Below are positions 28,632-37,844 of a DNA stretch of 64,000 nt, one piece after another; position 1 is the first letter of the stretch, and each line of letters starts with the position of its first letter. Under the pieces are notes generated by a model. It made no database searches, was not told the origin of the DNA, and saw only the letters and a program-made list of their open reading frames with translations. Source of the DNA: Sphingopyxis sp. PET50 (GTDB lineage Bacteria; Pseudomonadota; Alphaproteobacteria; Sphingomonadales; Sphingomonadaceae); assembly GCF_025244705.1 (NCBI RefSeq), contig NZ_CP104207.1, positions 620,001 to 684,000 of the forward strand, read 5' to 3'. Position numbers and translations under genes: made by a program.

Positions 28632-28829
28632 ATGGCCAAGACCAGCCCCGGTGAATTCATTCGTCAGGTGCGCGCCGAAGCCGGCAAGATCGTCTGGCCG
28701 ACGAGCCGCGAGACGGTGCAGACGACGATCCTGGTGCTCATCATGACCACGATCCTCGCCTTCTTCTTCCTCGGCGTCGACACGGTTTTCAACGCGATCG
28801 TCACCTGGCTGACGTCGCTCGCGCGCTGA
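28632..28829 (+). CDS. secE: SecE, preprotein translocase subunit
   Basis: Single-helix SecE of 65 residues. The amphipathic N-terminal part FIRQVRAEAGKIVWPTSRET carries the conserved WP, followed by the transmembrane helix TTILVLIMTTILAFFFLGVD. It stabilises SecY. ATG 28632 fits the family length; a longer in-frame start at 28524 adds no conserved residues. Confidence 0.95.
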   Translation: MAKTSPGEFIRQVRAEAGKIVWPTSRETVQTTILVLIMTTILAFFFLGVDTVFNAIVTWLTSLAR

Positions 28830-28860
28830 TCCGCGCAGGTTTTACAGGGACAAGACATAC

Positions 28861-29397
28861 ATGGCGCGCTGGTACATCATTCACGCCTATTCGGGTTTCG
28901 AGAACAAGGTCCGCGATTCGGTGATCGCCGAGGCCGAACGCATGGGCCTGTCGCAGCTCGTCGAATCGGTCGAGGTTCCGGTCGAAACGGTGACCGAGGT
29001 CAAGCGCGGCAAGAAGGTGCAGGCCGAACGGAAATTCTTCCCCGGCTATGTCCTCGCCAAACTGACGATGACCGACGACGTCTATCACCTCGTCAAGAAC
29101 ACCCCGAAGGTCACGGGCTTTTTGGGCTCGATGGGCAAGCCGCAGGCGATCAGCGAGGCCGAGGCCGCGCGCATCCTGAACAGCAAGGAAGAGGCCGCGG
29201 CGCGTCCGAAGCAGGAAATCCGCGTCGATTATGAAATCGGCGACCAGGTCAAGGTGCTCGACGGTCCCTTCGCCAGCTTCAACGGGCTGGTCGAGGAACT
29301 CGACTTCGAAAAGGCGCGCGTCAAGGTCAGCGTGTCGATCTTCGGCCGCGCGACCCCGGTCGAGCTCGACTTCGAGCAGGTCGAACGGATGAAATAA
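28861..29397 (+). CDS. nusG: NusG, transcription elongation/termination factor
   Basis: 178 residues. The NGN domain (RWYIIHAYSGFENKV ... FFPGYVLAKL) binds RNA polymerase and the C-terminal KOW domain (VLDGPFASFNGLVEE) contacts NusE or Rho. It lies 31 bases after secE in the standard pair. Confidence 0.97.
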   Translation: MARWYIIHAYSGFENKVRDSVIAEAERMGLSQLVESVEVPVETVTEVKRGKKVQAERKFFPGYVLAKLTMTDDVYHLVKNTPKVTGFLGSMGKPQAISEAEAARILNSKEEAAARPKQEIRVDYEIGDQVKVLDGPFASFNGLVEELDFEKARVKVSVSIFGRATPVELDFEQVERMK

Positions 29398-29452
29398 TCG
29401 TCGCCCCCGCGCAGGCGGGGGCCGCTGGATATCAATCCGACCCTGCTATATT

Positions 29453-29541
29453 CCGTTCGTGCTGAGCTTGTCGAAGCACCGTCCTTATTTCTTTCGACCT
29501 CAAAAGAAAGAACGGCCCTTCGACAAGCTCAGGGCGAACGG
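29453..29541. repeat. REPIN-like inverted repeat upstream of tesB
   Basis: Third copy of the PELVEG-type element. The left arm CCGTTCGTGCTGAGCTTGTC and the complementary right arm flank a spacer. A separate small palindrome, CCCCCGCGCAGGCGGGGG, lies just after nusG (29404-29421). Confidence 0.85.
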
Positions 29542-29554
29542 CTGAGGGGCAGGG

Positions 29555-30495
29555 ATGATCGTGACGAACAAGCTTTCCCCCGATCAGGTCGCCGCCCGCA
29601 TGGAACGCGCCCGTGCCATCAACGCCAGCGTCGATGCCGGACCGGTGGTTGCCGCCGTAGCGCGCCTGTTCGATCTTGAGCCTGCGGGTGAACCCGACGA
29701 ATTCACCTTTCCGGCGCTCGCGGCGACCGCGCGCGACCGCATTTTCGGCGGCCAGGTGATCGCGCAGGCGATGGTCGCGGCGGCGCGCACCGTCGATCCC
29801 GGCAAGCAGGTCCATTCGCTCCACGCCTATTTCCTGCGCGGCGGCGACGAGACCAGGCCGCTGCATTTCCGCGTCCACCGCGACTTCGACGGGCGCAGCT
29901 TCGCCAACCGCCGCGTCGTGGTGCGCCAGGACGGCAAGGTGATCTTCAACCTCACCGCCTCGTTCCAGTTGCTGCGGCGCCCGGCCTCGCGCATCAGGTG
30001 CCGATGCCCGACATCCTGCCGCCCGAGGAATGCCGCGATTTCCTCGAAACGATCGCCGCCGATCCCAATGTGTCGGACGATAGCTTCAACCACATGGCGC
30101 GGCGGCGCCCGTTCGAACTGCGCAACCATCGCCCGCCCGCCTCGGCGAAGGCGACGCAGCATTATCAATGGTTCCGCGTCGCGGCGCCGATCGGCGACGA
30201 CCCGCTCGTCCACCGCGGTTTCCTGGCCTTCGCGTCGGACATGGGGCTGCTGTCGTCGGCGATGTTGCCGCACGGGCTCAGCTGGTCGACCCCGGGGCTG
30301 TTCTCGACCAGCCTCGATCATGCGATGTGGTTCCACGACGATGTGCGGGTCGACGAATGGTTCGTCTATGTCATGGACAGCGACTGGTCGGGCGCCAGCC
30401 GCGGCATCAACCGCGGCTCGATCTATCGCCGCGACGGCACGCTGATCGCCTCGGCGGTGCAGGAGGGGCTGCTGCGGCTGGTGCCGCAAGGGTAG
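29555..30495 (+). CDS. tesB: Acyl-CoA thioesterase II, with -1 frameshift
   Basis: Double hot-dog thioesterase that hydrolyses medium- to long-chain acyl-CoA, about 314 residues. The first hot-dog has IFGGQVIAQAMVAAARTV and VHSLHAYFLRGGD; the second has LDHAMWFHDDVRVDEWFVY and GRGSIYRRDG-like sequence. The frame breaks at 29971-29978 (TTGCTGCGGCG for TTGCCGGCGGCG); repaired, the linker reads SFQLPAAPGLAHQVPMPD. It lies between nusG and rplK, where most bacteria have nothing. Confidence 0.9.
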
Positions 30496-30496
30496 A

Positions 30497-30652
30497 AGTC
30501 CCTCTCCCATCGGGAGAGGGTTGCGAAGGCTTGGCAGCTTGCTGCCTAGCCGAAGCTGGGTGAGGGGATCGGGCGTCCGACACCCTCACCAAGGCCTCCT
30601 GGCCAGCAAGCTGGCAAGTCTGCCTATCCTCTCCCGTGGGGAGAGGAATAGC
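30497..30652. repeat. Complex palindromic repeat downstream of tesB
   Basis: The outer arms CCCTCTCCCATCGGGAGAGGG and CCTCTCCCGTGGGGAGAGG enclose inner inverted segments (TTGGCAGCTTGCTGCC and GGCCAGCAAGCTGGCAAG). No gene is visible between tesB and rplK. Confidence 0.75.
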
Positions 30653-30813
30653 TACCAAAACCCTTGCTTTGCCGCGTATTTCCGTCTAACGGCGCCGCTT
30701 CGCGTCAGATACGGGCGTGATTCCGCGCGGGAGGAGGGCTGATAACCCTCTGCTTGACCGCTTATTTTGAGTCCCGGATCAAATCCGGGGCGACAGAAAG
30801 AAAGGAGGCCGTC

Positions 30814-31245
30814 ATGGCCAAGAAGATCAGCGGCTATATCAAGCTGCAGGTGCCCGCCGGCACCGCCAACCCGTCGCCGCCGCTCGGGCCGGCGCTCGGC
30901 CAGCGCGGCGTCAACATCATGGAATTCTGCAAGGCGTTCAACGCCGCGACCGATTCCATGGAAAAGGGCACCCCGACCCCGACCATCATCACCGTCTTCG
31001 CCGACAAGAGCTTTGCGTTTGTCACCAAGACCCCGCCCGCGACCTACCTCATCAAGAAGGCCGCGAACCTCAAGTCGGGCTCGAAGGAACCCGGCAAGAT
31101 CAGCGGCGGCAAGATCGCCCGCTCGAAGCTCGCCGAAATCGCCGAGATCAAGATGAAGGATCTCAACGCGAACGATATCGAACAGGCCACCAAGATCATC
31201 GAGGGCAGCGCGCGCTCGATGGGCCTCGAAGTGACGGAGGGCTGA
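30814..31245 (+). CDS. rplK: Ribosomal protein L11
   Basis: 143 residues. The Pro-rich N-terminal domain ([21 protein letters not shown]) and the rRNA-binding C-domain ([19 protein letters not shown]) are both canonical. L11 supports GTPase-factor and RelA function on the 50S stalk base. AAAGGAGG just upstream of ATG 30814 is a strong ribosome site. Contains two intact GCCGGC hexamers. Confidence 0.98.
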   Translation: MAKKISGYIKLQVPAGTANPSPPLGPALGQRGVNIMEFCKAFNAATDSMEKGTPTPTIITVFADKSFAFVTKTPPATYLIKKAANLKSGSKEPGKISGGKIARSKLAEIAEIKMKDLNANDIEQATKIIEGSARSMGLEVTEG

Positions 31246-31249
31246 ACCG

Positions 31250-31950
31250 ATGGCAAAGCTGACCAAGAAGCAGAAGGCGCTCGAAGGCAAGGTTGACAGC
31301 CTGAAGCTGCACACCGTCGACGAGGCGCTGAAGACCGTGCGTGAACTCGCCTCGGCGAAGTTCGACGAAACGCTCGAAATCGCGATGAACCTCGGCGTCG
31401 ATCCGCGTCACGCCGACCAGATGGTCCGCGGCGTCGTCACGCTGCCCGCCGGCACCGGCAAGGACGTCAAGGTCGCGGTCTTCGCGCGCGGCGACAATGC
31501 CGAAAAGGCGCTGGCCGCCGGCGCCGACAAGGTCGGGGCCGAAGATCTGATGGAAGACATGCTCGCGGGCAACCTCGACTATGGCCGCGTCATCGCGACG
31601 CCGGACATGATGGGCATCGTCGGCCGCCTCGGCAAGACGCTGGGTCCGAAAGGCCTGATGCCGAACCCGAAGCTGGGCACCGTCACCCCGAACGTCGCCG
31701 AAGCCGTGAAGGCCGCCAAGGGCGGTCAGATCGAATTCCGCGTCGAAAAGGTGGGCATCATCCACGCCGGTCTCGGCAAGCTGTCGTTCGGCGAGGAAAA
31801 GCTCCGCCAGAACTTCGACGCCTTCGTCGACGCGATCGTCAAGGCCAAGCCGCAGCGGGTGCGAAGGGCAAATATGTCCGCAAGATCGCGCTGTCGTCGT
31901 CGATGGGCCCGGGCGTGAAGGTCGACACCGCCGACGTCGCGGGCGCCTGA
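31250..31950 (+). CDS. rplA: Ribosomal protein L1, with -1 frameshift
   Basis: 50S L1-stalk protein, 233 residues when repaired. [20 protein letters not shown] and [20 protein letters not shown] are diagnostic. The frame breaks at 31849-31853 (AAGCCGCAGCGG for AAGCCGGCAGCGG); the repaired C-terminus is [20 protein letters not shown]. The identical ten-base change appears in the permease gene at 35365. Four bases separate it from rplK, and a terminator follows. Confidence 0.96.
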
Positions 31951-31972
31951 TTTCAGGCATCATGATTCAGGG

Positions 31973-32000
31973 AAGGGCCGAGGGAAACCTCGGCCCTTTT
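31973..32000 (+). terminator. Rho-independent terminator of rplK-rplA
   Basis: The stem AAGGGCCGAGG pairs with CCTCGGCCCTT across a GAAA loop and is followed by T residues. It ends the rplKA transcript 23 bases after the L1 stop and so separates it from rplJL. Confidence 0.9.
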
Positions 32001-32057
32001 CTTATGGGCCGCGGCTGTTTTGGGGTGGAGAACGGACATTTGAGGAATGAACCACTT

Positions 32058-32175
32058 TCCCCTCCCGCAAGCGGGAGGGGCAGCGAGACTTACGAACTTG
32101 TTCGTTAGTCGCAGCGGGGTGGGCCATTGTGAGGGTGCTGCCCACCCCCGCCCCCTCCCGCCTGCGGGAGGGGAG
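32058..32175. repeat. GC-rich palindromic repeat (CAGCGAGACTT type)
   Basis: A hairpin CCCCTCCCGCAAGCGGGAGGGG is followed by CAGCGAGACTTACGAACTTG, TTCGTTAGTCGCAGCGG, and a closing inverted hairpin. The same unit lies at 34979-35101, and an IS-interrupted one at 62862-63810. The rest of 31951-32405 shows no gene. Confidence 0.85.
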
Positions 32176-32405
32176 ATAAAATGTCCGCTCCCGCCCGCCA
32201 CTGCCATTGAACCGCCCGCGCCAGAAAACTCTTTCCTAATAAACCCCGCCATGATCTACCCTTGCGGATGTCCGCCTCGCTTGCTCAGATCACCTCTCCG
32301 GCATCCCGCGCGCATCCCCGGCTTAAAGCGACAAAGGAGACATTCCGGACGCGTCCGTCCGTATCTTTTGTCTCCTTAAGGCCGAAAATCGCCACGCACC
32401 TGCCG

Positions 32406-32816
32406 TCATTCCGCCCGGCGGAACTCGATCAAATCCCATTTGTTGCCGTAAAGGTCGAGGAAGACCGCGACCGTGCCATAATCGGCCTCGACCGGCGCGC
32501 GCGCGATCCGCACGCCCTTGTCGAGCAGGCGCTGGTAATCGCGGCGGAAATCGTCGGTCTGCAGGAACAGGAAGACACGTCCGCCCGACTGGTTGCCGAT
32601 AAAGCTTGCCTGTTCGTCGTTCGCGGCGCGTGCGAGCAGGATCGTGGCGCCGCCCGGCGGATTGCCCGGCGGCGCGACAAGCACCCACCGCTTGTCCTGC
32701 GCCGGCTGATAGTCGTCGGCGACCAGTGTGAACCCCAATGTGCCGACGTAGAAGTCGATCGTCTCGTCATAGTCGCGCACGACGAGCGCGATATGCGCGA
32801 GCGACTGGCGCGTCAT
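32406..32816 (-). CDS. VOC-family (glyoxalase/bleomycin-resistance fold) protein
   Basis: 136 residues with a paired beta-alpha-beta-beta-beta fold. It starts LAHIALVVRDYDETIDFYVGTLGF and ends YGTVAVFLDLYGNKWDLIEF, placing metal-ligand His and Glu at the usual ends. The substrate is unknown. ATG 32816 overlaps the ccmB stop, so it is the last gene of the ccmAB operon. Not a known Ccm component. Confidence 0.85.
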   Translation of the reverse strand: MTRQSLAHIALVVRDYDETIDFYVGTLGFTLVADDYQPAQDKRWVLVAPPGNPPGGATILLARAANDEQASFIGNQSGGRVFLFLQTDDFRRDYQRLLDKGVRIARAPVEADYGTVAVFLDLYGNKWDLIEFRRAE

Positions 32817-33460
32817 TCGCGCAGCCCCCTGAGCGCCGCGCCCGCCGCGAACGGCCCGATCACCGTCAGCAGCAGGCTCACCGCGCCGAGCAGCTTCACC
32901 GCCCCGCGCCCCGACGGATCGAGCATCCCCGCGCCGAAAATCAGCAGCGGCACCGCGAGCGGCAGGACGAGCAGCCCGCCGATCGCGCTCCCGCCCTTGA
33001 GGCCTGCGGTCAGCGCCGCGCTCAGCACCGCGAGCGAGGCGAGGGCGGGGATGGCGATGGCGAGTCCGGTGGCAAGCGTCTGGACGCGCGCGCCGTCCTG
33101 CGCCAGCAGCGCCGCCGCCGGCAGCAGCGCGATCAGCAGCGGCAGCCCGAAGCCGATCGCATGCGCGCCGATCTTCACCGCCGCGACCACCTCGTCCGCC
33201 ACGCCGCGCACCGCAAGCTGGTCGAGCACGCCGGCGTCGCGGTCGGGCCGCACCAGCCGGTCGATCGGCAGCAGTGCCGCGAGCAGCGCGGCGACCCAGA
33301 CCATCCCGCCCCCCGTCCGCGCCAGCAACGGCGCATCGGGGCCGACCGCAAAGGGAAAGGCGGTCGCGACGAGCAGGAAGAAGAGCACCGGCAGCCACAG
33401 CGCCCCGCTGCCCCATGCCCGCCTGAGGTCGCGCCAGAAAAGGGCGATGAGCATCGTCAT
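32813..33460 (-). CDS. ccmB: CcmB, heme exporter membrane subunit
   Basis: 215 residues with six hydrophobic helices. It begins ALFWRDLRRAWGSGALWLPVLFFLLVATAFPFAVGPD, typical of CcmB; the FAVGP turn is conserved. With CcmA it forms the ABC module that drives cytochrome c maturation (release of holo-CcmE). A REP-like element separates it from ccmA. Confidence 0.92.
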   Translation of the reverse strand: MTMLIALFWRDLRRAWGSGALWLPVLFFLLVATAFPFAVGPDAPLLARTGGGMVWVAALLAALLPIDRLVRPDRDAGVLDQLAVRGVADEVVAAVKIGAHAIGFGLPLLIALLPAAALLAQDGARVQTLATGLAIAIPALASLAVLSAALTAGLKGGSAIGGLLVLPLAVPLLIFGAGMLDPSGRGAVKLLGAVSLLLTVIGPFAAGAALRGLRE

Positions 33461-33477
33461 GCGGAAAACCCCAAGCT

Positions 33478-33562
33478 CGTCATTGCGAGGAGCCGAAGGC
33501 GACGCGGCAATCCAGAGTCGCGTAAGACGCCCTGGATTGCTTCGCTCCGCTCGCAATGACGA
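33478..33562. repeat. REP-type palindrome between ccmA and ccmB
   Basis: The arms CGTCATTGCGAGGAG and CTCGCAATGACG, with inner GCAATCCAG / CTGGATTGC, form the widespread CGTCATTGCGAG repeat. It lies within the ccmAB transcript. Confidence 0.88.
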
Positions 33563-33574
33563 TGTTTGGCGACA

Positions 33575-34163
33575 TCAGGCCAGCGCCCCCAAGTCCAGCT
33601 CCGCCATATCCTTTATGCCCAGCGCGAAATGCGACGCCAGCACTACCGCGCCGCCGTTCGCCCTGTGCACCCCGACCGCGGCGACCAATCGCGCCCGCGC
33701 TGCATCATCCATGCCGTTGGCCGGCTTCGTCGAGCAGCCAGACCGGCGCGCCGCTCGCGATCACGCGCACCATTGCGGCGCGCTTGCGCTGCCCGGTCGA
33801 CAGCATCGCCACCGGCACCTCGGCGAGCGGCTCCAGCGCCATCGCCGCCATCGCCCGATCGACCATATGGCCGTCTACCGTATCGACCCGCGCCCAGAAA
33901 TCGAGCGCCCGGCGCAGCGGCAGCTCGGCGTCGAGCGCCGCCGCCTCGTCGATCAGGGCGATCCGGCCCCGCCGCTCGACCGTTCCCGCCGCGGGGCGCA
34001 GCAGCCCGGCGGCGATGCGGATCAGGCTCGACTTGCCCGTGCCGTTCGGCCCGCGCAGCCACAGCGCCTCGCCCGGCGCCAGCGCCAGCGACAGATTTTC
34101 GAACAACAGCCGGTCGCCGCGGATGCACGCGACCTTGTCGAACTCCAGCAGTTTCGCCGTCAC
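33575..34163 (-). CDS. ccmA: CcmA, heme exporter ATPase, with +1 frameshift
   Basis: ABC ATPase of about 196 residues. Walker A is LRGPNGTGKSSLIRI, the signature is MLSTGQRKRAAMVRV, and Walker B is WLLDEP. The frame breaks at 33720-33725 right after LLDE; repaired, it reads DEPANGMDDAARARLVAA and ends LASHFALGIKDMAELDLGALA. GTG 34163 is the start, overlapping the upstream protease stop (GTGA). It energises CcmE release in cytochrome c maturation. Confidence 0.9.
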
Positions 34164-34591
34164 GCCATGTCTTCCAGCGCGTGCATGTCGTCGTCGGAAA
34201 AGCCGAAATGATGTCCGATCTCGTGGATCAGCACATGGCGCACCAGCCAGTCGAGCCTTTCGCCTCCCTCGATCCATTCGACCAATATGGGGATGCGATA
34301 GAGCGTCACCCGGTCGGGCATGCCGCCGCTCGCGGTGATGCTGCGCTCGGTCAGCGGACGGCCCTCGTAAAGCCCGGTCAGGTCATAGGGATGCTCGATG
34401 TCGAGCGAGGCCAGCGTCTCGTCGTCGGCGAACTCCTCGACCGCGATCACCACGCCTTTCAGATGCGGCTTGAACACATCGGGCATGGTCTCGAACGCCG
34501 CCTCGGCCATCGCGAACAGCGCGTCGGCATCGGGCGCGAGGCCGGTCCGTGCGCCGGGCAGATCGGGGGGAAGGCTGCTCTTGTAGCTCAT
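34160..34591 (-). CDS. Metallopeptidase family protein (minimal zincin)
   Basis: 143 residues with the zinc motif LIHEIGHHFGFSDDDMHALED (HExxH plus downstream Asp). This is the small cytoplasmic zincin family (DUF1025 type) often found beside housekeeping genes; its substrate is unknown. It overlaps the ccmA start by four bases, so it is the first gene of a protease-ccmA-ccmB-VOC operon. Confidence 0.88.
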   Translation of the reverse strand: MSYKSSLPPDLPGARTGLAPDADALFAMAEAAFETMPDVFKPHLKGVVIAVEEFADDETLASLDIEHPYDLTGLYEGRPLTERSITASGGMPDRVTLYRIPILVEWIEGGERLDWLVRHVLIHEIGHHFGFSDDDMHALEDMA

Positions 34592-34643
34592 CGCGCCCTT
34601 CCTTATGGCGGGCGTGTCACATTGACCAGCGGGAGAAGCGAAG

Positions 34644-34932
34644 ATGGTCCGGAAACTCGACGACGGCGAACGCGCCGCGCTCCTCGCCCGCTTCCCCGAA
34701 TGGACGCACGAGCCGGTCCGCGACGCGATCACCCGCCAGTTCCAATTCGCCGACTTCGCGCAGGCCTTCGGCTTCATGACCAGCGTTGCCATCCTCGCCG
34801 AAAAGATGGACCATCACCCCGAATGGTCGAACGTCTACAATCGCGTCGATATATTGCTGACCACGCACGATGCCGGCTGGATTGTCGGAACGCGATGCGA
34901 AGCTGGCCGAGGCGATCGAGGCATTGCTTTAG
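34644..34932 (+). CDS. phhB: 4a-hydroxytetrahydrobiopterin dehydratase, with +1 frameshift
   Basis: Pterin-4a-carbinolamine dehydratase of about 95 residues, which recycles the pterin cofactor of phenylalanine hydroxylase. [25 protein letters not shown] contains the family histidines. The frame breaks by an extra T at 34878, right after GCCGGC (34872-34877); repaired, the end is [16 protein letters not shown]. Divergent from the metallopeptidase operon. Confidence 0.9.
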
Positions 34933-34978
34933 CGAGCGACCGGTTTCGGGCGGGAGGGGATGTTGGAATAGATCAGGC

Positions 34979-35101
34979 CCTCCCCTTCAGGGGAGGGCAG
35001 CGAGACTTACGAACTTGTTCGTTAGTCGCAGCGGGTGGGGTCCATCGGCCTTGCGCAAGGCCGATGGCCCCCACCCCAACCCCTCCCCTGAAGGGGAGGG
35101 G
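34979..35101. repeat. GC-rich palindromic repeat upstream of the permease
   Basis: Hairpin arms CCCTCCCCTTCAGGGGAGGG and CCCCTCCCCTGAAGGGGAGG. The centre again has CAGCGAGACTTACGAACTTG then TTCGTTAGTCGCAGCGG, as at 32058-32175, and an extra CGGCCTTGCGCAAGGCCG hairpin shared with 57206-57302. It accounts for most of the 268-base gap. Confidence 0.85.
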
Positions 35102-35200
35102 CTTTATGCCCGCTCCCCACCCCACGTCCCACGTTCCGTTGCTCCGCTTGCCTTCTCCGCCTTCCCGTTTCACAAGCGATCAAAACAGGGGAACCGCCAT

Positions 35201-36601
35201 ATGTCCGACAGCCTGCTGCGCCGCAAAGCCATCGTCCCGGAAACGCACGAAGGGCACGGGCTGGCGCGGACGCTCGGCTGGCCGCATCTCGTCGCGCTCG
35301 GTGTCGGGGCGATCGTCGGGACGGGCATCCTCACGCTGATCGGCGTCGGTGCCGACAAGGCGGGGCCGCAGCGGTGATCCTGTCCTTCGCCATCGCGGGA
35401 CTGATCTGCGCCTGCGCCGCGCTCGCCTATGCCGAAATGGCGACGATGATCCCGGCATCGGGCAGCGCCTATACCTATACCTATGTGGTGATCGGCGAGC
35501 TGATCGCGTGGATCGTCGGCTGGAGCCTGATCCTCGAATATTCGCTGGTCGTCAGCGCGGTCGCGGTCGGCTGGTCGGGCTATGCCGCGCCCCTGCTCCA
35601 GGCGTGGGCGGGCGTGCCGATGGCGCTGATGCAGGGACCCGAACTCGGCGGCATCGTCAACCTGCCGGCTGATCGCGATCATCGCCCTCGTCGCGGGGAT
35701 GCTGCTGTTCGGCACCCGCGAAAGCGCGACGGTCAATGCGATCCTCGTCATCGTCAAGGTCGTCGCGCTCGCGGTGTTCGTCGCGGTCGCGCTGCCCGCC
35801 TTCGACGCCGCCAATCTCGAACCTTTCAGCCCTTATGGCTTTGCCAAGCATATGACGCCCGACGGCGTCGAGCGCGGCGTGATGGCCGCCGCTGCGATCA
35901 TCTTTTTCGCTTTCTACGGCTTCGATGCGATCGCCACGGCCGCCGAAGAGGCCAAGAACCCCGATCGCGACCTCAAGATCGGCATCGTCGGGTCGATGCT
36001 GGTCTGCGTCGCCATCTATATCCTCGTCGCGGTCGCGGCCGTCGGCGCCATCGCCTACGGCCGTTTCGCCAACAGCCCCGAGCCGCTCGCGCTGATCCTG
36101 CGCGAGCTCGGGCAGCCGCTCGCCGCGCAATATCTCGCCATTTCGGCGGTGATCGCGCTGCCGACGGTGATCCTCGCCTTCTTCTTCGGACAGAGCCGCA
36201 TCTTCTTCACCATGGCGCGCGACGGGCTGCTGCCGACCGCTCTCGCCAAGCTGTCGCCGCGCGGCACGCCGGTGCGCATCACCATCTTCACCGCGGTGGT
36301 TGTCGCGATCCTCGCGGGCTTCATCCCGCTCGACGAGCTTGCCGCGCTGGCGAACGCGGGGACGCTCGCCGCCTTTGCCGCGGTGTCGCTGTGCATGCTG
36401 ATCATGCGGGTGCGCGCGCCCGATGCACCGCGCATATTCCGCGTCCCCTTCGCCTGGGAAGTCGGCATCGTCGCGGTGCTCGGCTGCGCCTATCTGTTCT
36501 TCAGCCTTCCGGCTAAGACGCAGTTCTGGTTCTTGATCTGGAACCTGGCGGGCCTGGAAATCTATTTCCGCTATGCGCGCAAGCGTGCGATCATCGCCTG
36601 A
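35201..36601 (+). CDS. APC-family amino acid permease, with one -1 and one +1 frameshift
   Basis: 467 residues and about twelve helices. The start [25 protein letters not shown] is the cationic amino acid transporter type of APC proteins; [20 protein letters not shown] is the helix-6/7 signature. Breaks: GCCGC at 35365-35369 (for GCCGGC), giving KAGPAAVILSF when repaired, and an extra T at 35670 after GCCGGC 35664-35669, giving [17 protein letters not shown]. The two shifts cancel, so the frame at the end equals that at the start. Substrate probably a neutral or cationic amino acid. Confidence 0.88.
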
Positions 36602-36656
36602 CCGCCGCGCGGAGGACCGGGAAATCCCGTCCCGGCCCGGCGGCGGTGTCCGCGCG

Positions 36657-37259
36657 CTACAGTCGCTCGATCTTCTGCGCCGCCTCGTCGATCAGCGCGA
36701 CGACCTGGTGCAGCACCGCCTCGTCGATGTCGCGGTCGCCGAGCCGGTTGAGCAGCACCTGGCGCAGATTGCCCATCGCCCGGCGGACCGATCCGCCATC
36801 GGTGCGCTGCCGCTCCTCGCCGACTTCGGTCAGCCGCGCGATCAGCGCGTCGACCAGATCGCGGTTGGCGTCGAGTTCGGCCTGGCCCTCGGGGGTGATC
36901 GCGAACAATTTCTTCGCGCCTTCGCTCTGCCGCGCCGAAATCTGTCCCATGTCGTCGAGCAGGGTGAGGGTGGGATAAATCACCCCCGGGCTCGGCGCAT
37001 AGGCGCCGCCCGTCAGTTCCTCGATCCGGCGGATCAGGTCGTAACCGTGCCGCGGCTCGTCGGCGATCAGCTTCAGCAGCACGAGCCGCAGTTCGCCGCT
37101 GTCGAACATGCGGCGGCGCGAGCCGCGCCCGCCGCCATCGCCGCGCCCATGCCGTCCGCCGAAGCCACGGCCATGGCCGAAACTGCGTCCGCCGCGGTGC
37201 ATGGCGTGGCGGTGACTACAGCCGCGCCCGTCAATTTTCCCGTAAAATCTCATTTTCAT
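36657..37259 (-). CDS. PadR-family transcriptional regulator
   Basis: 200 residues. A Gly/Arg/His-rich N-terminal tail of about 48 residues precedes the winged helix (LRLVLLKLIADEPRHGYDLI ... SPGVIYPTLTLLDDMG). The end is a dimerising helix. His/Gly-rich tails occur in several PadR proteins next to stress or efflux genes and may bind metal, but that is inference. A 12-base perfect palindrome lies just upstream and may be its operator. Confidence 0.88.
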   Translation of the reverse strand: MKMRFYGKIDGRGCSHRHAMHRGGRSFGHGRGFGGRHGRGDGGGRGSRRRMFDSGELRLVLLKLIADEPRHGYDLIRRIEELTGGAYAPSPGVIYPTLTLLDDMGQISARQSEGAKKLFAITPEGQAELDANRDLVDALIARLTEVGEERQRTDGGSVRRAMGNLRQVLLNRLGDRDIDEAVLHQVVALIDEAAQKIERL

Positions 37260-37264
37260 CTGTC

Positions 37265-37300
37265 CTTAGAGTGATTCTAGATAGCTCTAAGATATATCTT
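37265..37300. promoter_or_regulatory. Palindromic operator candidate upstream of padR
   Basis: AAGATATATCTT (37289-37300) is a perfect palindrome. CTTAGAG (37265-37271) and CTCTAAG (37285-37291) form a second inverted pair overlapping it. Its place 6-41 bases before the PadR start suggests autoregulation. Confidence 0.5.
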
Positions 37301-37393
37301 ATGGATGCGAATGCAAGGGATGTTGCGTGGAAATTTCGATGCCGCGGTTTCGGGCTCGAAATTGCCGTTGGCTGACTGGCCTGGGGGCGGAGC

Positions 37394-37681
37394 CTACATA
37401 CCCTCTTGTTCGGCGAGCATGAGCAATCGCTGCCAATGGCGGCGGTCGCGTCCGCTCAGCCTGCGGTCCGTGGCGCGCCGCTCGAGTTCGGGGCGCGTGT
37501 TGTCGCCATGCTTCAACCGCATCTGCTGCAAGGCATCGAGATCGTTCGCCAACCTCCGTGCAGCCTTTCGGCCACCGAACAAATCCGAAAAACCCAATGA
37601 CCCCTCCTGTCCGTACCGGGAGATGCAAGGGGGGAATGCATCAAGCGCCGATAATCTATCCGATTCGCCGCAACCTGTCAT
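37394..37681 (-). CDS. Small hypothetical protein
   Basis: Up to 95 residues, rich in Arg and Leu towards the C-terminus (RRLANDLDALQQMRLKHGD, RATDRRLSGRDRRHWQRLL). No family recognised; the true start may be further in. The reading frame has a plausible soluble helical composition, but no strong ribosome site was seen. Confidence 0.4.
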   Translation of the reverse strand: MTGCGESDRLSALDAFPPCISRYGQEGSLGFSDLFGGRKAARRLANDLDALQQMRLKHGDNTRPELERRATDRRLSGRDRRHWQRLLMLAEQEGM

Positions 37682-37844
37682 GAGCCGTCATGCGTAAATT
37701 CCGGCCGTTACAGTATGGTTTCTGCCATTTCCCGGCCATCGCAGCTTGACTTCGCCGCCCATGCCGCTATTGGCGGCCCCGCATTGCCAAGGGTCTGAAG
37801 CGATTTGGGGCTGCGGCAATTCCGTCCGAGACAGTTGGTGAAGG

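Noticed and set aside
30548..30556. GCCTAGC in the repeat after tesB as another altered GCCGGC
   Set aside because: It is non-coding, so no reading frame shows what the original was. It was not counted.
30497..35101. CRISPR array suggested by repeated GC-rich hairpins
   Set aside because: The units are dispersed, differently spaced, inverted and lack unique spacers of constant length. They are REP/REPIN-type palindromes.
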